Notes under the pieces: model-generated
Told to the model about the DNA's origin: nothing
The model's database searches: none
Seen by the model: the letters and a program-made list of their open reading frames with translations, nothing else
Part shown: one piece after another, positions 14,854-22,861 of the stretch
How the letters are laid out: every line of letters begins with the position of its first letter
Position numbering within the stretch: the first letter of the stretch is position 1
Made by a program: the position numbers and the translations under genes
Assembly: GCA_035525905.1 (NCBI GenBank)
Contig: DATLDK010000029.1
Span: 1-26,345 of the forward strand
DNA: 26,345 nt
Direction of reading: 5' to 3'
From: Gaiellasilicea sp035525905
GTDB taxonomy: Bacteria > Actinomycetota > Thermoleophilia > Gaiellales > Gaiellaceae

Positions 14854-15321
14854 TCAGGCTCCCGGCTTGAAGATCATGTCGAGGAGGAGCAGGACGAAGA
14901 CGGCCACGTTCGCAGCATGCAGGCGCGCTCCGGTCGGGGCGCGCAGTCGCGCCAGCACCTCGCTCTCCGCACCGCCGTCCCCGGACTCGGCGAGCTTCTG
15001 CGTCTCGGTGTAGTAGGCCCCCGTGCGACGGCCGAGCTCGGCGAAGACGGCCCAGAGCACGATCGCCGCGATCACCCACGGATCCCAGATCTCGAACGCG
15101 TCTGCGTCGATCGCGAGGACGACGCCGAGCACCAGCGCCACCACCATGCCAGCGCCGATGAGCGGCCCGCCCACGGGGGCGACCCGAAAGAGCGTCCGCG
15201 TCTGCTCGAGCGTGTCCATTCGCCGGCCGACGAGCACGAGGACGCTGTAGAGCACGAGTGCCGCGGCCACCGAGAACGCCGCGAGCAAATGGAACGCCAG
15301 AGCCCAGTCGTAGAAGTCCAC
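14854..15321 (-). CDS. four-helix integral membrane protein (DUF2269/CopD-like), copy 1
   Basis: A 155-residue hydrophobic protein with helices around FHLLAAFSVAAALVLYSVLV, IGAGMVVALVLGVVLAI, WVIAAIVLWAVFAELG and LHAANVAVFVLLLLDMIF. Like the next gene it carries a histidine in the first helix and an acidic loop ending in a tryptophan before helix 3 (IWDPWVIAA here, PDQTWVDIG in copy 2), so the two may be old paralogues. The start is GTG 15321 without a Shine-Dalgarno; TAGATT lies six bases upstream. It begins 17 bases after the ABC1-kinase stop. No function can be assigned. Confidence 0.75.
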   Translation of the reverse strand: MDFYDWALAFHLLAAFSVAAALVLYSVLVLVGRRMDTLEQTRTLFRVAPVGGPLIGAGMVVALVLGVVLAIDADAFEIWDPWVIAAIVLWAVFAELGRRTGAYYTETQKLAESGDGGAESEVLARLRAPTGARLHAANVAVFVLLLLDMIFKPGA

Positions 15322-15327
15322 GAACGG

Positions 15328-15333
15328 AATCTA
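15328..15333 (-). promoter_or_regulatory. putative -10 element of membrane protein copy 1
   Basis: TAGATT on the minus strand, six bases before GTG 15321, squeezed into the 17-base gap after the kinase stop. It has the same spacing as the other leaderless candidates. It may give this gene a promoter separate from the kinase gene. Confidence 0.45.
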
Positions 15334-15338
15334 ACCCG

Positions 15339-17015
15339 CTAGAGCCGGCCGCTGCGAAGGACGCCGATCAGCAGCCACGCACCGAGCATGCCCGACAGCA
15401 CGAAGCCGATCACGGAAAGGAAGTGGACGCCGAAGATCTGAGGTCCCTCGGTGGCAAAGATGCCGATCAGCGACGAGCCGAGCAGGCCGCCCGCGACGAC
15501 GAGCGCAACGACGACGCGGTTGATGGCGACGTCGAGCTTGTGCATGAACTCGTCCAGCCCCTTGTGCACGAAGCCGACTTCGATCTGGCCGTCGCGCATC
15601 TCCTGGAGGACATCGTGGACCTGGTACGGCAGGTCGTGGGCGATCCCGAGCAGCTCCCTGCCTTCCTTCTGCGCCCGCGACGCCAGCCGCGCCGGCTTGA
15701 ACCGCTCCAGCATCAGCGCCCGGGCGTAGGGCTGAGCCACCTCGAAGACGTTGAACTCGGGGTACAGATCGACACCGACGGCGCCGAGGGTCGCAATCGC
15801 CTTGTCGAGCAGGACGAAGCGCGTCGGCAGCTGCAAATTCATCGAGTAGATGAGATTGAACGCTTCGCGGATCACCTGGATGGGGTCGATCTCGCGAATG
15901 CTGGCGCCGTAATAGCGGTAGTAGAGATCGCGGAGCGCGATCCCGAACTCCTCCTCCCGTTCCTTCGGATAGCGCACGCCGAGCTCTGCGAGCCGCCGGG
16001 GTAGTGCATCCACGTTCTCGGTCGCGGCGTCGATGAAGAGCCGCGTCAGCCGCGCCATGTCCTCCTCGGTCAACTTGCCGGCGAGCCCGAAGTCGACGAG
16101 CCCGATTCGAGCGCCGTCGAGGACGAGCAGGTTTGCCGGGTGTGGATCCGCATGGAAGAACCCGTGCTCGAAGATCATCTCCATCCAGGTCTGCGTGACC
16201 AGGTAGGCGAGATCCCGCCGTTGCTCCAGCGACGTGATCCGGTAATCGAGATCGGCGAGCTGCACGCCGTCGAGGAACTCGAGCGTGAGCATCCTGACCG
16301 TCGAGTAGTCCCAGTAGACCTTCGGGACGACCACCCGCTCCGACCCGGCGAAGTCGCGACGGAAGGTCTCTGCGTGCCGTGCCTCGAGCTTGTAGTCGAG
16401 CTCCTGGCGGATCGAGCGCGCGAACTCGTCGACCAGCGCGTGCGCGTCGATGAAGTCGAGCGCGCGGACTCGCTCCTTGATCATGCGCGCGGCCTGGTAG
16501 AGCAGGGCCAGGTCCGACTCGATCTGGCGCGGGGCATTCGGTCGCTGCACCTTGACCACGACCTCGTCGCCGTTCGGAAGCAGCGCACGGTGCACCTGGC
16601 CGATCGAGGCGGCGGCGATCGGCTGCTCGTCGAAGCGGAGGAAGGCCTGCTCGAGCGTGAGCCCGAGCTCTCCCTGTACGACGTCGCGAATCTGTGCGAA
16701 CGGAAACGGGCGGACGTCGTCCTGCAGGCTGCGGAGCTCCAAGACGATGTCCGGCGGGACGATGTCGGGACGCGTCGAGAGCAGCTGGCCGAACTTGACG
16801 AACGTCGGCCCGAGCTCGTCGAGCATCTCGCGCAAGTGGCGGCCACGCTCGGAGCCGGCCGCCGACTCCGTGGGATCGACCTCGACCCGCGACGTCCACG
16901 GCAGCACGTCCGTGAGCTTGTGCCGCTCGAAGAAGTAGCCGAAGCCGTGCCGCACGGCGACCTGGGCGATCTCGGACAAACGGCTGATCTTGCGGGTGCG
17001 CGGGCGCGTCGCCAT
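15339..17015 (-). CDS. ABC1/UbiB (AarF)-family atypical kinase, membrane-associated
   Basis: A 558-residue protein-kinase-like ATPase of the family that includes UbiB and COQ8, which support isoprenoid-quinone or other lipid metabolism. Family motifs are intact: KFGQ (74-77), alanine-rich loop AAASIGQV (134-141), the VVVKVQRP lysine K155, QELDYKLEA (204-212), HADPHPAN (288-295) and DFG (308-310). Two membrane helices close the protein (RVVVALVVAGGLLGSSLIG and LSVIGFVLSGMLGAWLLIGV). ATG 17015 gives MATRPRTRKIS; the open frame to 17120 would cross the antiporter start. A link to menaquinone biology is family-based inference. It diverges from the antiporter gene by 52 bases. Confidence 0.9.
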   Translation of the reverse strand: MATRPRTRKISRLSEIAQVAVRHGFGYFFERHKLTDVLPWTSRVEVDPTESAAGSERGRHLREMLDELGPTFVKFGQLLSTRPDIVPPDIVLELRSLQDDVRPFPFAQIRDVVQGELGLTLEQAFLRFDEQPIAAASIGQVHRALLPNGDEVVVKVQRPNAPRQIESDLALLYQAARMIKERVRALDFIDAHALVDEFARSIRQELDYKLEARHAETFRRDFAGSERVVVPKVYWDYSTVRMLTLEFLDGVQLADLDYRITSLEQRRDLAYLVTQTWMEMIFEHGFFHADPHPANLLVLDGARIGLVDFGLAGKLTEEDMARLTRLFIDAATENVDALPRRLAELGVRYPKEREEEFGIALRDLYYRYYGASIREIDPIQVIREAFNLIYSMNLQLPTRFVLLDKAIATLGAVGVDLYPEFNVFEVAQPYARALMLERFKPARLASRAQKEGRELLGIAHDLPYQVHDVLQEMRDGQIEVGFVHKGLDEFMHKLDVAINRVVVALVVAGGLLGSSLIGIFATEGPQIFGVHFLSVIGFVLSGMLGAWLLIGVLRSGRL

Positions 17016-17055
17016 CCCGGAAGTGTTCCACGCCGCGGGCGGGAGTCCCGCAGGC

Positions 17056-17061
17056 CAAGAT
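17056..17061 (+). promoter_or_regulatory. putative -10 element of the antiporter gene
   Basis: CAAGAT, six bases before GTG 17068. It is one mismatch from TANNNT. AGGAG at 17062-17066 is only one base from the GTG and too close to act normally as a ribosome-binding site, which favours a leaderless reading. Confidence 0.35.
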
Positions 17062-17067
17062 AGGAGC

Positions 17068-18525
17068 GTGGACGAAGGCGTCGTGCTCCTGCTGATCGGA
17101 CTGGTCCTCGCGGCGAGCATCGTCCTCGCGCTCGGCGCGGCGCGGACTGGCTTGCCGGTGCTCGTCGTCTTCCTCGCGCTCGGGATGCTGCTCGGCTCTG
17201 AAGGACCGGGTGGGATCGAGTTCGACGACTCGGAGCTCGCTCGCCGGGTCGGGATGGTCGGCCTGGCGCTGATCCTCTACGAAGGCGGCCTGCAGACCTC
17301 CTGGCGGCGCCTGCGGCAGGTGGTGGTCCCGGCGGCGCTCCTGAGCACGGTCGGCGTCCTCGTCAGCACGCTCCTGACGGGCGTCGCGGCGTACTGGCTC
17401 TTCGACCTGTCCTGGCTGGAGTCGGTGCTGCTGGGTGCCGTCGTCGCCGCCACCGACGCTGCCGCCGTTTTCGCGACGCTACGCGCCACGCACATCCGCC
17501 GCACACTGGCGCGCACGCTCGAAGCGGAGTCGGGAGGCAACGACCCGACCGGAATTGCGCTGACGCTGGGCCTGATCGCCTGGATCGAACGGCCAGACTC
17601 GTACGGGATCGGCGACCTCTCGCTCCTGATTCTCCAGCAGATCGGCCTGGGACTGATCGTAGGCGGCGCGCTCGGCGCTGCGGCCGTCTGGGTCTTCGGT
17701 CGGCTTCCCCACTCGATCGGAGCGTTCGCACCCGTGGCATCGGTCGCCGCGGGCGCCCTCTCGTTCGGGGTCGCCGACGTGGTCGGGGGCAGCGGTTTCC
17801 TCGCGGTCTACCTTGTCGGCCTGGCGGTCGGCAGTACGCCTTCGCGCTATCGCCGCCAGCTCGTCGCCTTCCACGAAGGGCTCGCCTTCCTCGCGCAGGT
17901 TGCGATCTTCATCGTGTTCGGCCTCCTCGTCTTCCCGCGCGAGCTCGTCGACGTGGCCCTGCCGGGGTTCGCGCTGGCGCTCCTCCTGATGCTCGTCATC
18001 CGGCCGGCGGCCGTGCTCGCATCGACGCTCTTCACCGGCCACACGTGGTCGGCGAGGCTGCTGCTCGGCTGGGCGGGTCTGCGCGGGGCTGTGCCGATCG
18101 TGCTCGCGACCTACGTGCTCTCCTCCCACGTGTCGCACGAGGACACCATCTTCAACGCGGTCTTCTTCGTCGTCGTGGTCTCGACGATCGTTCAGGGCAC
18201 GACGCTCGAATGGCTCGCCGGCCGCCTCGGGCTGCTCTCCCAGGCGCCGCCCGTGCACGATGTGCCGCTCGAGATCGGCCATGAGGCCAAGCTCGACCTC
18301 GTCGACTTCGCAATCGCCGGCGACCATGCGATCGCGGGCTCCGCGGTGCGCGAGCTGGGTCTGCCGCGCGACGCGCTGATCGCGCTCGTCACGCGCGGCG
18401 ACGACACGATCCCGCCCCGCGGGAGCACCGTGGTCGAGGCGGGCGACCGCCTCTTCGTGCTCGTACCGCACGCAAGACGGGCCGATCTCGAAGACGTCTT
18501 CTCGCGCTGGCGCCGGCTCGTCTAG
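17068..18525 (+). CDS. CPA1-family cation/proton antiporter with C-terminal TrkA-C domain (NhaP2/CvrA-like)
   Basis: Inner-membrane antiporter exchanging K+ or Na+ for H+, 485 residues. About twelve membrane helices fill residues 1-390, with the CPA signature ATDAAAVF (128-135), ESGGNDP (154-160) carrying the ion-binding Asn-Asp, and GLRGAVPIVLA later. The last ~85 residues (from EIGHEAKLDLVDF to VLVPHARRADLEDVF) form a TrkA-C/RCK-C ligand domain, as in NhaP2-type potassium/proton antiporters, suggesting gating by a nucleotide or similar ligand. The start is GTG 17068; the frame is open to 16990 but that overlaps the divergent kinase gene. The TAG stop shares a CTAG with the convergent argF. 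Confidence 0.92.
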   Translation: MDEGVVLLLIGLVLAASIVLALGAARTGLPVLVVFLALGMLLGSEGPGGIEFDDSELARRVGMVGLALILYEGGLQTSWRRLRQVVVPAALLSTVGVLVSTLLTGVAAYWLFDLSWLESVLLGAVVAATDAAAVFATLRATHIRRTLARTLEAESGGNDPTGIALTLGLIAWIERPDSYGIGDLSLLILQQIGLGLIVGGALGAAAVWVFGRLPHSIGAFAPVASVAAGALSFGVADVVGGSGFLAVYLVGLAVGSTPSRYRRQLVAFHEGLAFLAQVAIFIVFGLLVFPRELVDVALPGFALALLLMLVIRPAAVLASTLFTGHTWSARLLLGWAGLRGAVPIVLATYVLSSHVSHEDTIFNAVFFVVVVSTIVQGTTLEWLAGRLGLLSQAPPVHDVPLEIGHEAKLDLVDFAIAGDHAIAGSAVRELGLPRDALIALVTRGDDTIPPRGSTVVEAGDRLFVLVPHARRADLEDVFSRWRRLV

Positions 18526-19439
18526 GCGACGGTCGACGCCAGCAGCGCCTTGGCCGTGTGGAGGCGATTCTCCGCCTCGTCCCAGGCGGCACTCCGCGGG
18601 CCGTAGAGGACGTCCGCGGAGATCTCCTCGCCTGGGTGCGCGGGCAGGCAGTGGAGGACGATCGCGTCCGGATCCGCGAGCGCCAGGAGGGTGTCGTCGA
18701 CCGTGTAACCGGCGAAGGCCTGCAACCGCCGCTCGCGTTCGGCCTCTTGTCCCATGCTCGTCCAGACGTCGGTGACGACGACGTGCGCGCCGGCAGCCGC
18801 CTCGCGCGGATCGCGGACGACGGCTATCGAGGAGTCGGGGGGCTCGTAACCGACTGGAGCGGCGCAGACGAGCTCGGCACCGAACAGGGCGCAGGCCTCG
18901 GCGAGCGAGAGGCAGACGTTGTTGCCGTCACCGATCCAGGCGACCCGGACCCCTTCGAGCGAGCCGAAGCGCTCACGGATCGTCTGGAGGTCGGCGAGAG
19001 CCTGCAGCGGGTGCGCCTCGTCGGTGAGCGCGTTGAAGACGGGGATCGTCGCCGCTGCGCCGAATGCCTCCAGCTCTCCGTGGGCGTAGGTGCGAATCGC
19101 AATCGCGTCGAGGTAGCGGGACAGCACCCTCGCGGTGTCCTCCGCAGGCTCTCCGCGGGCGAGCTGGAGCTGATCGTCCGGAAGGTACAGGGCCGTCGCG
19201 CCGAGATGGGCTGCCGCGACCTCGAGCGAGACCCTCGTTCGCGTCGAGTGCTTGCGGAAGAGCAGGCCGAGCGTGCGGCCTTCCAGGAGGCGATGCGGCT
19301 CGCGCAACCGCTGCTTCGCCTTCAGCTCGTCGGCGAGGTCCAGCACGGCCTCGACCTCGGCAGCGGTCCAATCTCGGATACGGGCGAGGGAACGCCCGCG
19401 CAGGTCGACTCCGAGCGCTCTGGGCAGCGTCGTCGCCAC
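18522..19439 (-). CDS. argF: ornithine carbamoyltransferase
   Basis: Makes citrulline from ornithine and carbamoyl phosphate in the cytoplasm. The 305-residue length is typical. Carbamoyl-phosphate motif STRTR (65-69) within FRKHSTRTR, HPLQ (143-146), ornithine motif VWTSMG (225-230) and HCLPAH (263-268) with the catalytic cysteine are present; the residue after HCLPAH is proline where arginine is common. ENRLHTAKALL ends the protein as expected. The GTG start shares a base with the argR stop (TAGTG), which supports it over the longer open frame. It is the last gene of the arginine operon and its substrate would come from the divergent carAB. Confidence 0.95.
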   Translation of the reverse strand: MATTLPRALGVDLRGRSLARIRDWTAAEVEAVLDLADELKAKQRLREPHRLLEGRTLGLLFRKHSTRTRVSLEVAAAHLGATALYLPDDQLQLARGEPAEDTARVLSRYLDAIAIRTYAHGELEAFGAAATIPVFNALTDEAHPLQALADLQTIRERFGSLEGVRVAWIGDGNNVCLSLAEACALFGAELVCAAPVGYEPPDSSIAVVRDPREAAAGAHVVVTDVWTSMGQEAERERRLQAFAGYTVDDTLLALADPDAIVLHCLPAHPGEEISADVLYGPRSAAWDEAENRLHTAKALLASTVA

Positions 19440-19900
19440 TAGGTGTCGCCGTCCAGGTGGTGGCGAAGCTGGTCGGCCAGCTCGCCCGCTGCGAATCCCT
19501 CGCGAACCGCGAGGAAGATCGTGTCGTCGCCGGCGATACACCCCGCGACCTCGTGCAGCGCGGCGTCGTCGACGGCCCGCGCCAGTGCGTTCGCGAACCC
19601 AGGCGGCGTCTTCAGGATGACGAGATTCTCCGTTGGCTCGAGCCCGACCACCCAGCGGCGAAGAGCAGCGGCGAGCTCGCTGAGACGGTCGAGATCGTTG
19701 GCGCCGGGGTGCGCATAGACGAGGCGGCCGTCGTCTCCGCGGACCTTGACGAGCCCGAGCTGCGCGATGTCGCGCGAGACGGTCGCCTGCACGGCATCGA
19801 GCCCCTCGTCCCGCAGGGCCTGGACGACGTCGCTCTGGGTCGAGAGCTGCTTTTCCCCCACGAGCCTGAGGATCGTTCCCTGCCGTTCGAACTTGTTCAC
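19439..19900 (-). CDS. argR: arginine repressor ArgR
   Basis: Arginine-dependent repressor/activator, 153 residues, normally a hexamer. The N-terminal winged helix includes STQSDVVQALRDEGLDAVQATVSRDIAQLGLVKVRG (20-55) with the conserved ATVSRD recognition segment. The C-terminal domain has AGDDTIFLAV (123-132), whose GDD residues bind arginine in the family. The start is GTG in a GTGA overlap with argD; earlier in-frame starts lie inside argD. Placement between argD and argF, with both junctions overlapping, means it is made in proportion to the enzymes it controls. Its likely targets are the argC and carA promoters at 23839-23867. Confidence 0.95.
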   Translation of the reverse strand: MNKFERQGTILRLVGEKQLSTQSDVVQALRDEGLDAVQATVSRDIAQLGLVKVRGDDGRLVYAHPGANDLDRLSELAAALRRWVVGLEPTENLVILKTPPGFANALARAVDDAALHEVAGCIAGDDTIFLAVREGFAAGELADQLRHHLDGDT

Positions 19901-21039
19901 GCCAGCACCTCCTCGAGTAGGGCCAGTCCCAGCTCGACCTCGTCCCCCGAGATCGTCAGGGGAGGCGTCAGTCGAAGAACGGTGTCGCCCGCGGTGCCGA
20001 CCAGCAGTCCCGCAGCGATGCAGGCGGCAACCACCGGACCTGCCGGGCGGTCGAGCTCCGCCCCGAGCATGAGCCCGCGCCCGCGGACGCCACACACTCC
20101 CGGCAGGCGGGCGAGGCCGGTGGCGAGCTGCTCGCCGAGACAGCGGACGGACGCCAGCAGCGCCTCGTCGACCGTGTCGACGACCGCGCACGCAGCGGCT
20201 GCTGCGACAGGATTGCCACCGAACGTGCTGCCGTGATCGCCGGGCTCGAAGCCCGCATCGATGCCGTCAGCGACCAGTAGCGCGCCGATCGGTAGGCCGT
20301 TCGCCAGCCCCTTCGCCAGCGTCAGCGCATCGGGAGCCACTCCCGACTGCTCCCACGCGAAGAAGCTGCCGGTGCGGCCGAGGCCGCACTGCACCTCGTC
20401 GAACAGGAGCAGCGCGCCGTGCTCGTCTGCGAGCTCACGCGTGGCCGCCAGGAATTCCGCGGTTGCGGGGTGGATGCCCCCCTCACCCTGGACCGGCTCG
20501 ATCAGGATCACGGCCGTGTCGGAGGCGACCGCGGCGGCGAGCGAGTCGATGTCGTTCAGCCCGGCGAAGCGCGCGGCGGGGGCCAGCGGCTCCCAGGCCG
20601 CACGCTTGGCGGGCTGCCCCGTCACCGAGAGCGCGCCGTGGGTGCGGCCGTGGAAGGAACCCTCGAGCGCGACGGCAACCGGCCTGCCGGTCACCTTCCT
20701 GGCCCACTTGAGGCCCGCCTCGACCGCCTCCGTGCCCGAGTTGCAGAAGAACGACCTCGCGCCGCCGAACCGAGCGGAGAGCAGCTCGGCCAGCCTGAGC
20801 ATGGGCTCGGTGGAGTACAGGTTCGATGTGTGCCACAGGGAATCGAGCTGCCGGCGCGCGGCGGCGAGGGGGATCGGATGGCAGTGGCCGAGCGAGACGA
20901 CCGCGATCCCGCCGAGCAGGTCGAGGTAACGCCGGCCCTCGACGTCGGTGAGCCAGGTCCCCCGGCCCGACGCGAAGGTGACCTCGTGGCGGGCGTACGC
21001 CGGCAGGAGCTGCGGGGAGAGCCCCAGCAACTCGATCAC
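19897..21039 (-). CDS. argD: acetylornithine aminotransferase
   Basis: PLP enzyme that converts N-acetylglutamate semialdehyde to N-acetylornithine, 380 residues. Visible are GIAVVSLGHCHP (44-55), NSGTEAVEAGLKWAR (100-114), the SFHGRTHG motif (128-135), DEVQCGLGRTG (214-224) and the PLP lysine K243 in LAKGLANGLP. The start is GTG 21039 in a GTGA overlap with argB; the frame remains open much further upstream but only as a shadow of argB. The stop overlaps the argR start. Class-III aminotransferases can also serve lysine biosynthesis, but the operon fixes the arginine role. Confidence 0.95.
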   Translation of the reverse strand: MIELLGLSPQLLPAYARHEVTFASGRGTWLTDVEGRRYLDLLGGIAVVSLGHCHPIPLAAARRQLDSLWHTSNLYSTEPMLRLAELLSARFGGARSFFCNSGTEAVEAGLKWARKVTGRPVAVALEGSFHGRTHGALSVTGQPAKRAAWEPLAPAARFAGLNDIDSLAAAVASDTAVILIEPVQGEGGIHPATAEFLAATRELADEHGALLLFDEVQCGLGRTGSFFAWEQSGVAPDALTLAKGLANGLPIGALLVADGIDAGFEPGDHGSTFGGNPVAAAAACAVVDTVDEALLASVRCLGEQLATGLARLPGVCGVRGRGLMLGAELDRPAGPVVAACIAAGLLVGTAGDTVLRLTPPLTISGDEVELGLALLEEVLA

Positions 21040-21701
21040 GCGAGCACCGCCGTCGCGCCGATCTTCGCGTCGACCCCGCCCCGCGCGGCATCGATCGCAG
21101 CCCGGAGCTTCGGGACGATGCCGCCCGTGAGCTCTCCGGCCTCGAGCATCCGCTCCGCCTCGACGCCGCGGACGGTGGCGGCGACCGCACCGCCGAGGAG
21201 CAGTCCGGGAACGTCCGTCAGGAACAGGATCCGGTCGGCGCCGACTCCGATCGCAAGCGCCGCCGCGGCTTCGTCGGCGTTCACGTTCAGCGGGCCTTCC
21301 GCCAGCGGCGCCACGACGGGGATCAAGCCGGCGTCGAGCGCCGCTGCGACGGCTCGGGGGCGCGACGGCACGGCCTCGCCAACGAGCCCGAGCTCGGGAA
21401 CGGGCGAAGCCTGCAGGCCGATCACGTCGCCGAAGAGGGGGACCGAGCGCGGGCCGAGCGCGGCGCAGATCTCCCGATTGACCGACGCAAACGAAGCGCG
21501 GACGACGGCCAGCCCCGCCGCGGTCGTCACGCGCCTCCCGCCCACGAACTTCACGTCCAGGCCGAGCCGCTCCATCTCGGCCGAGATCTGCGGTCCCGCT
21601 CCGTGGACCACGCACACCGAGTGCTCGCGGGCCATACGCGAGACGAGGCTCGTCGCCTCCGCGGCGACCCCTCCGCCCAGCTTCACGACGACCAGGCTCA
21701 T
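21036..21701 (-). CDS. argB: acetylglutamate kinase (unusually compact)
   Basis: Phosphorylates N-acetylglutamate in the second arginine step. The amino-acid-kinase motifs are present: VVVKLGGGV (4-12), VVHGAGPQI (31-39), LNVNADEAAAALA (138-150), LTDVPGLL (161-168) and GGIVPKLRAA (193-202). At 221 residues it is clearly shorter than E. coli ArgB (258) and arginine-sensitive enzymes (about 290-300). It has no N-terminal helix extension before the first strand and ends at KIGATAVLA, lacking about 20 residues of the usual C-terminus, so arginine feedback inhibition through the N-helix is unlikely. No frameshift explains this, since argD follows intact in a GTGA overlap. Confidence 0.9.
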   Translation of the reverse strand: MSLVVVKLGGGVAAEATSLVSRMAREHSVCVVHGAGPQISAEMERLGLDVKFVGGRRVTTAAGLAVVRASFASVNREICAALGPRSVPLFGDVIGLQASPVPELGLVGEAVPSRPRAVAAALDAGLIPVVAPLAEGPLNVNADEAAAALAIGVGADRILFLTDVPGLLLGGAVAATVRGVEAERMLEAGELTGGIVPKLRAAIDAARGGVDAKIGATAVLA

Positions 21702-22861
21702 GTGCGGTAGTCCGCGTTGATGCGGACGTAGTCGTAGGACAGGTCGGTGGTGAGGTAGCTCGCTGCTCCCGAGCCGAGTCCGAGGTCGAGCTCGATCCGG
21801 CAGCTGCCGTTCGAGACATCCGGCTCGATGCCGGAAGGCGTCCCGCGCTCGAGCACCATGGTGCCGTTGTAGGAGAGCGTCACGCGCCCCGCCTCGACGG
21901 AGGCGAAACCGCCATTGTGAGGAGCCGAGCCGGCCGCCGCGAGCACCCTCCCCCAGTTCGCGTCGTGCCCGAAGAGCGCGGTCTTGACGAGCGGCGAGGT
22001 CGCGATCCGGGATGCGATCGCGCGCGCCTGCGATGAGTCGACCGCGCCGCTGACCTCGATCTCCGCCAACACGGTCGCTCCCTCACCGTCCGCGACGATC
22101 TGCTCTGCCAAGTCGTCGCAGACGCGGTTGAGGGCGAGCGCGAAGGCAACGTCCGAGGCGGGGGTCCGCTCGACCCCGCTCGCACCGTTCGCCAGCAGGC
22201 AGACGGCGTCGTTCGTCGAGCACTCGCCGTCGACCGAGATCGAGTTGAAGCTGCGCTCGACAGCGGGGCGGAGGAAGTCGATCGCCTCGCCCCGCTCGAG
22301 GGGGTAGTCGGTGGTGACGACGGCGAGCATGGTTGCCAGCTGCGGGTGGATCATCCCCGAGCCCTTGGCCATCCCACCGACCGAGAACCCGTCGAGCGAG
22401 ACGGCGGACTCCTTCGTCTTCGTGTCGGTCGTCAGGATCGCCTGGGCCGCATTCGGGCCGCCCTCCCGGGACAGAGCCGGAACCGCTTCGCGAAGTCCGC
22501 CGAGGACCTTCTCGAGCGGCAGCAGCACGCCGATGACGCCCGTGGAGAGGACGAGCACGTCCTCGGCGTAGAGGTCGAGCAGCCTCCCCGCCTCGGCTGC
22601 GGTCGCGAGTGCGTCGAGCTCGCCACGCTCGCCCGTGGCCGCGTTCGCCACGCCCGAGTTGATCACGATCGCCTGCGGCTCGGCGGCGGCGAGATGATCC
22701 TTCGAGACCAGGACGGGAGCGGCCTGAACCCGGTTGACGGTGAACATCGCCGCCCCGACGGCGGGCACGGTCGAGCGGACGACTGCGAGGTCCAGCGCTT
22801 TGCGGCGGATCCCCGCCTGGACACCCGAGGCGAGGAAGCCCTTCGCGGCCGTGACGCTCAA
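21698..22861 (-). CDS. argJ: bifunctional ornithine acetyltransferase/N-acetylglutamate synthase
   Basis: Recycles the acetyl group from acetylornithine to glutamate and may also make N-acetylglutamate from acetyl-CoA. The 387-residue precursor is self-cleaved before the threonine nucleophile, here T177 in KGSGMIHPQLATMLA. The oxyanion motif STGVIGVLLP (106-115) and FGHDANWGRVLAAAG are also present. The NSGxANA motif reads NSGVANAATG (68-77). The only start fitting the context is a TTG in a TTGA overlap with argC; no ATG or GTG lies near. With no argA in view, ArgJ probably also primes the pathway. Confidence 0.94.
   Translation of the reverse strand: MSVTAAKGFLASGVQAGIRRKALDLAVVRSTVPAVGAAMFTVNRVQAAPVLVSKDHLAAAEPQAIVINSGVANAATGERGELDALATAAEAGRLLDLYAEDVLVLSTGVIGVLLPLEKVLGGLREAVPALSREGGPNAAQAILTTDTKTKESAVSLDGFSVGGMAKGSGMIHPQLATMLAVVTTDYPLERGEAIDFLRPAVERSFNSISVDGECSTNDAVCLLANGASGVERTPASDVAFALALNRVCDDLAEQIVADGEGATVLAEIEVSGAVDSSQARAIASRIATSPLVKTALFGHDANWGRVLAAAGSAPHNGGFASVEAGRVTLSYNGTMVLERGTPSGIEPDVSNGSCRIELDLGLGSGAASYLTTDLSYDYVRINADYRT

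Noticed and set aside
17479..18471. 330-codon open frame on the minus strand
   Set aside because: Antisense shadow of the antiporter, low-complexity charged composition.
21036..21110. Frameshift as the cause of the short ArgB C-terminus
   Set aside because: No other frame past the stop resembles an ArgB ending, and argD starts correctly in a GTGA overlap with a complete N-terminus.
20419..21720. 433-codon open frame on the plus strand
   Set aside because: Antisense shadow of argD and argB.
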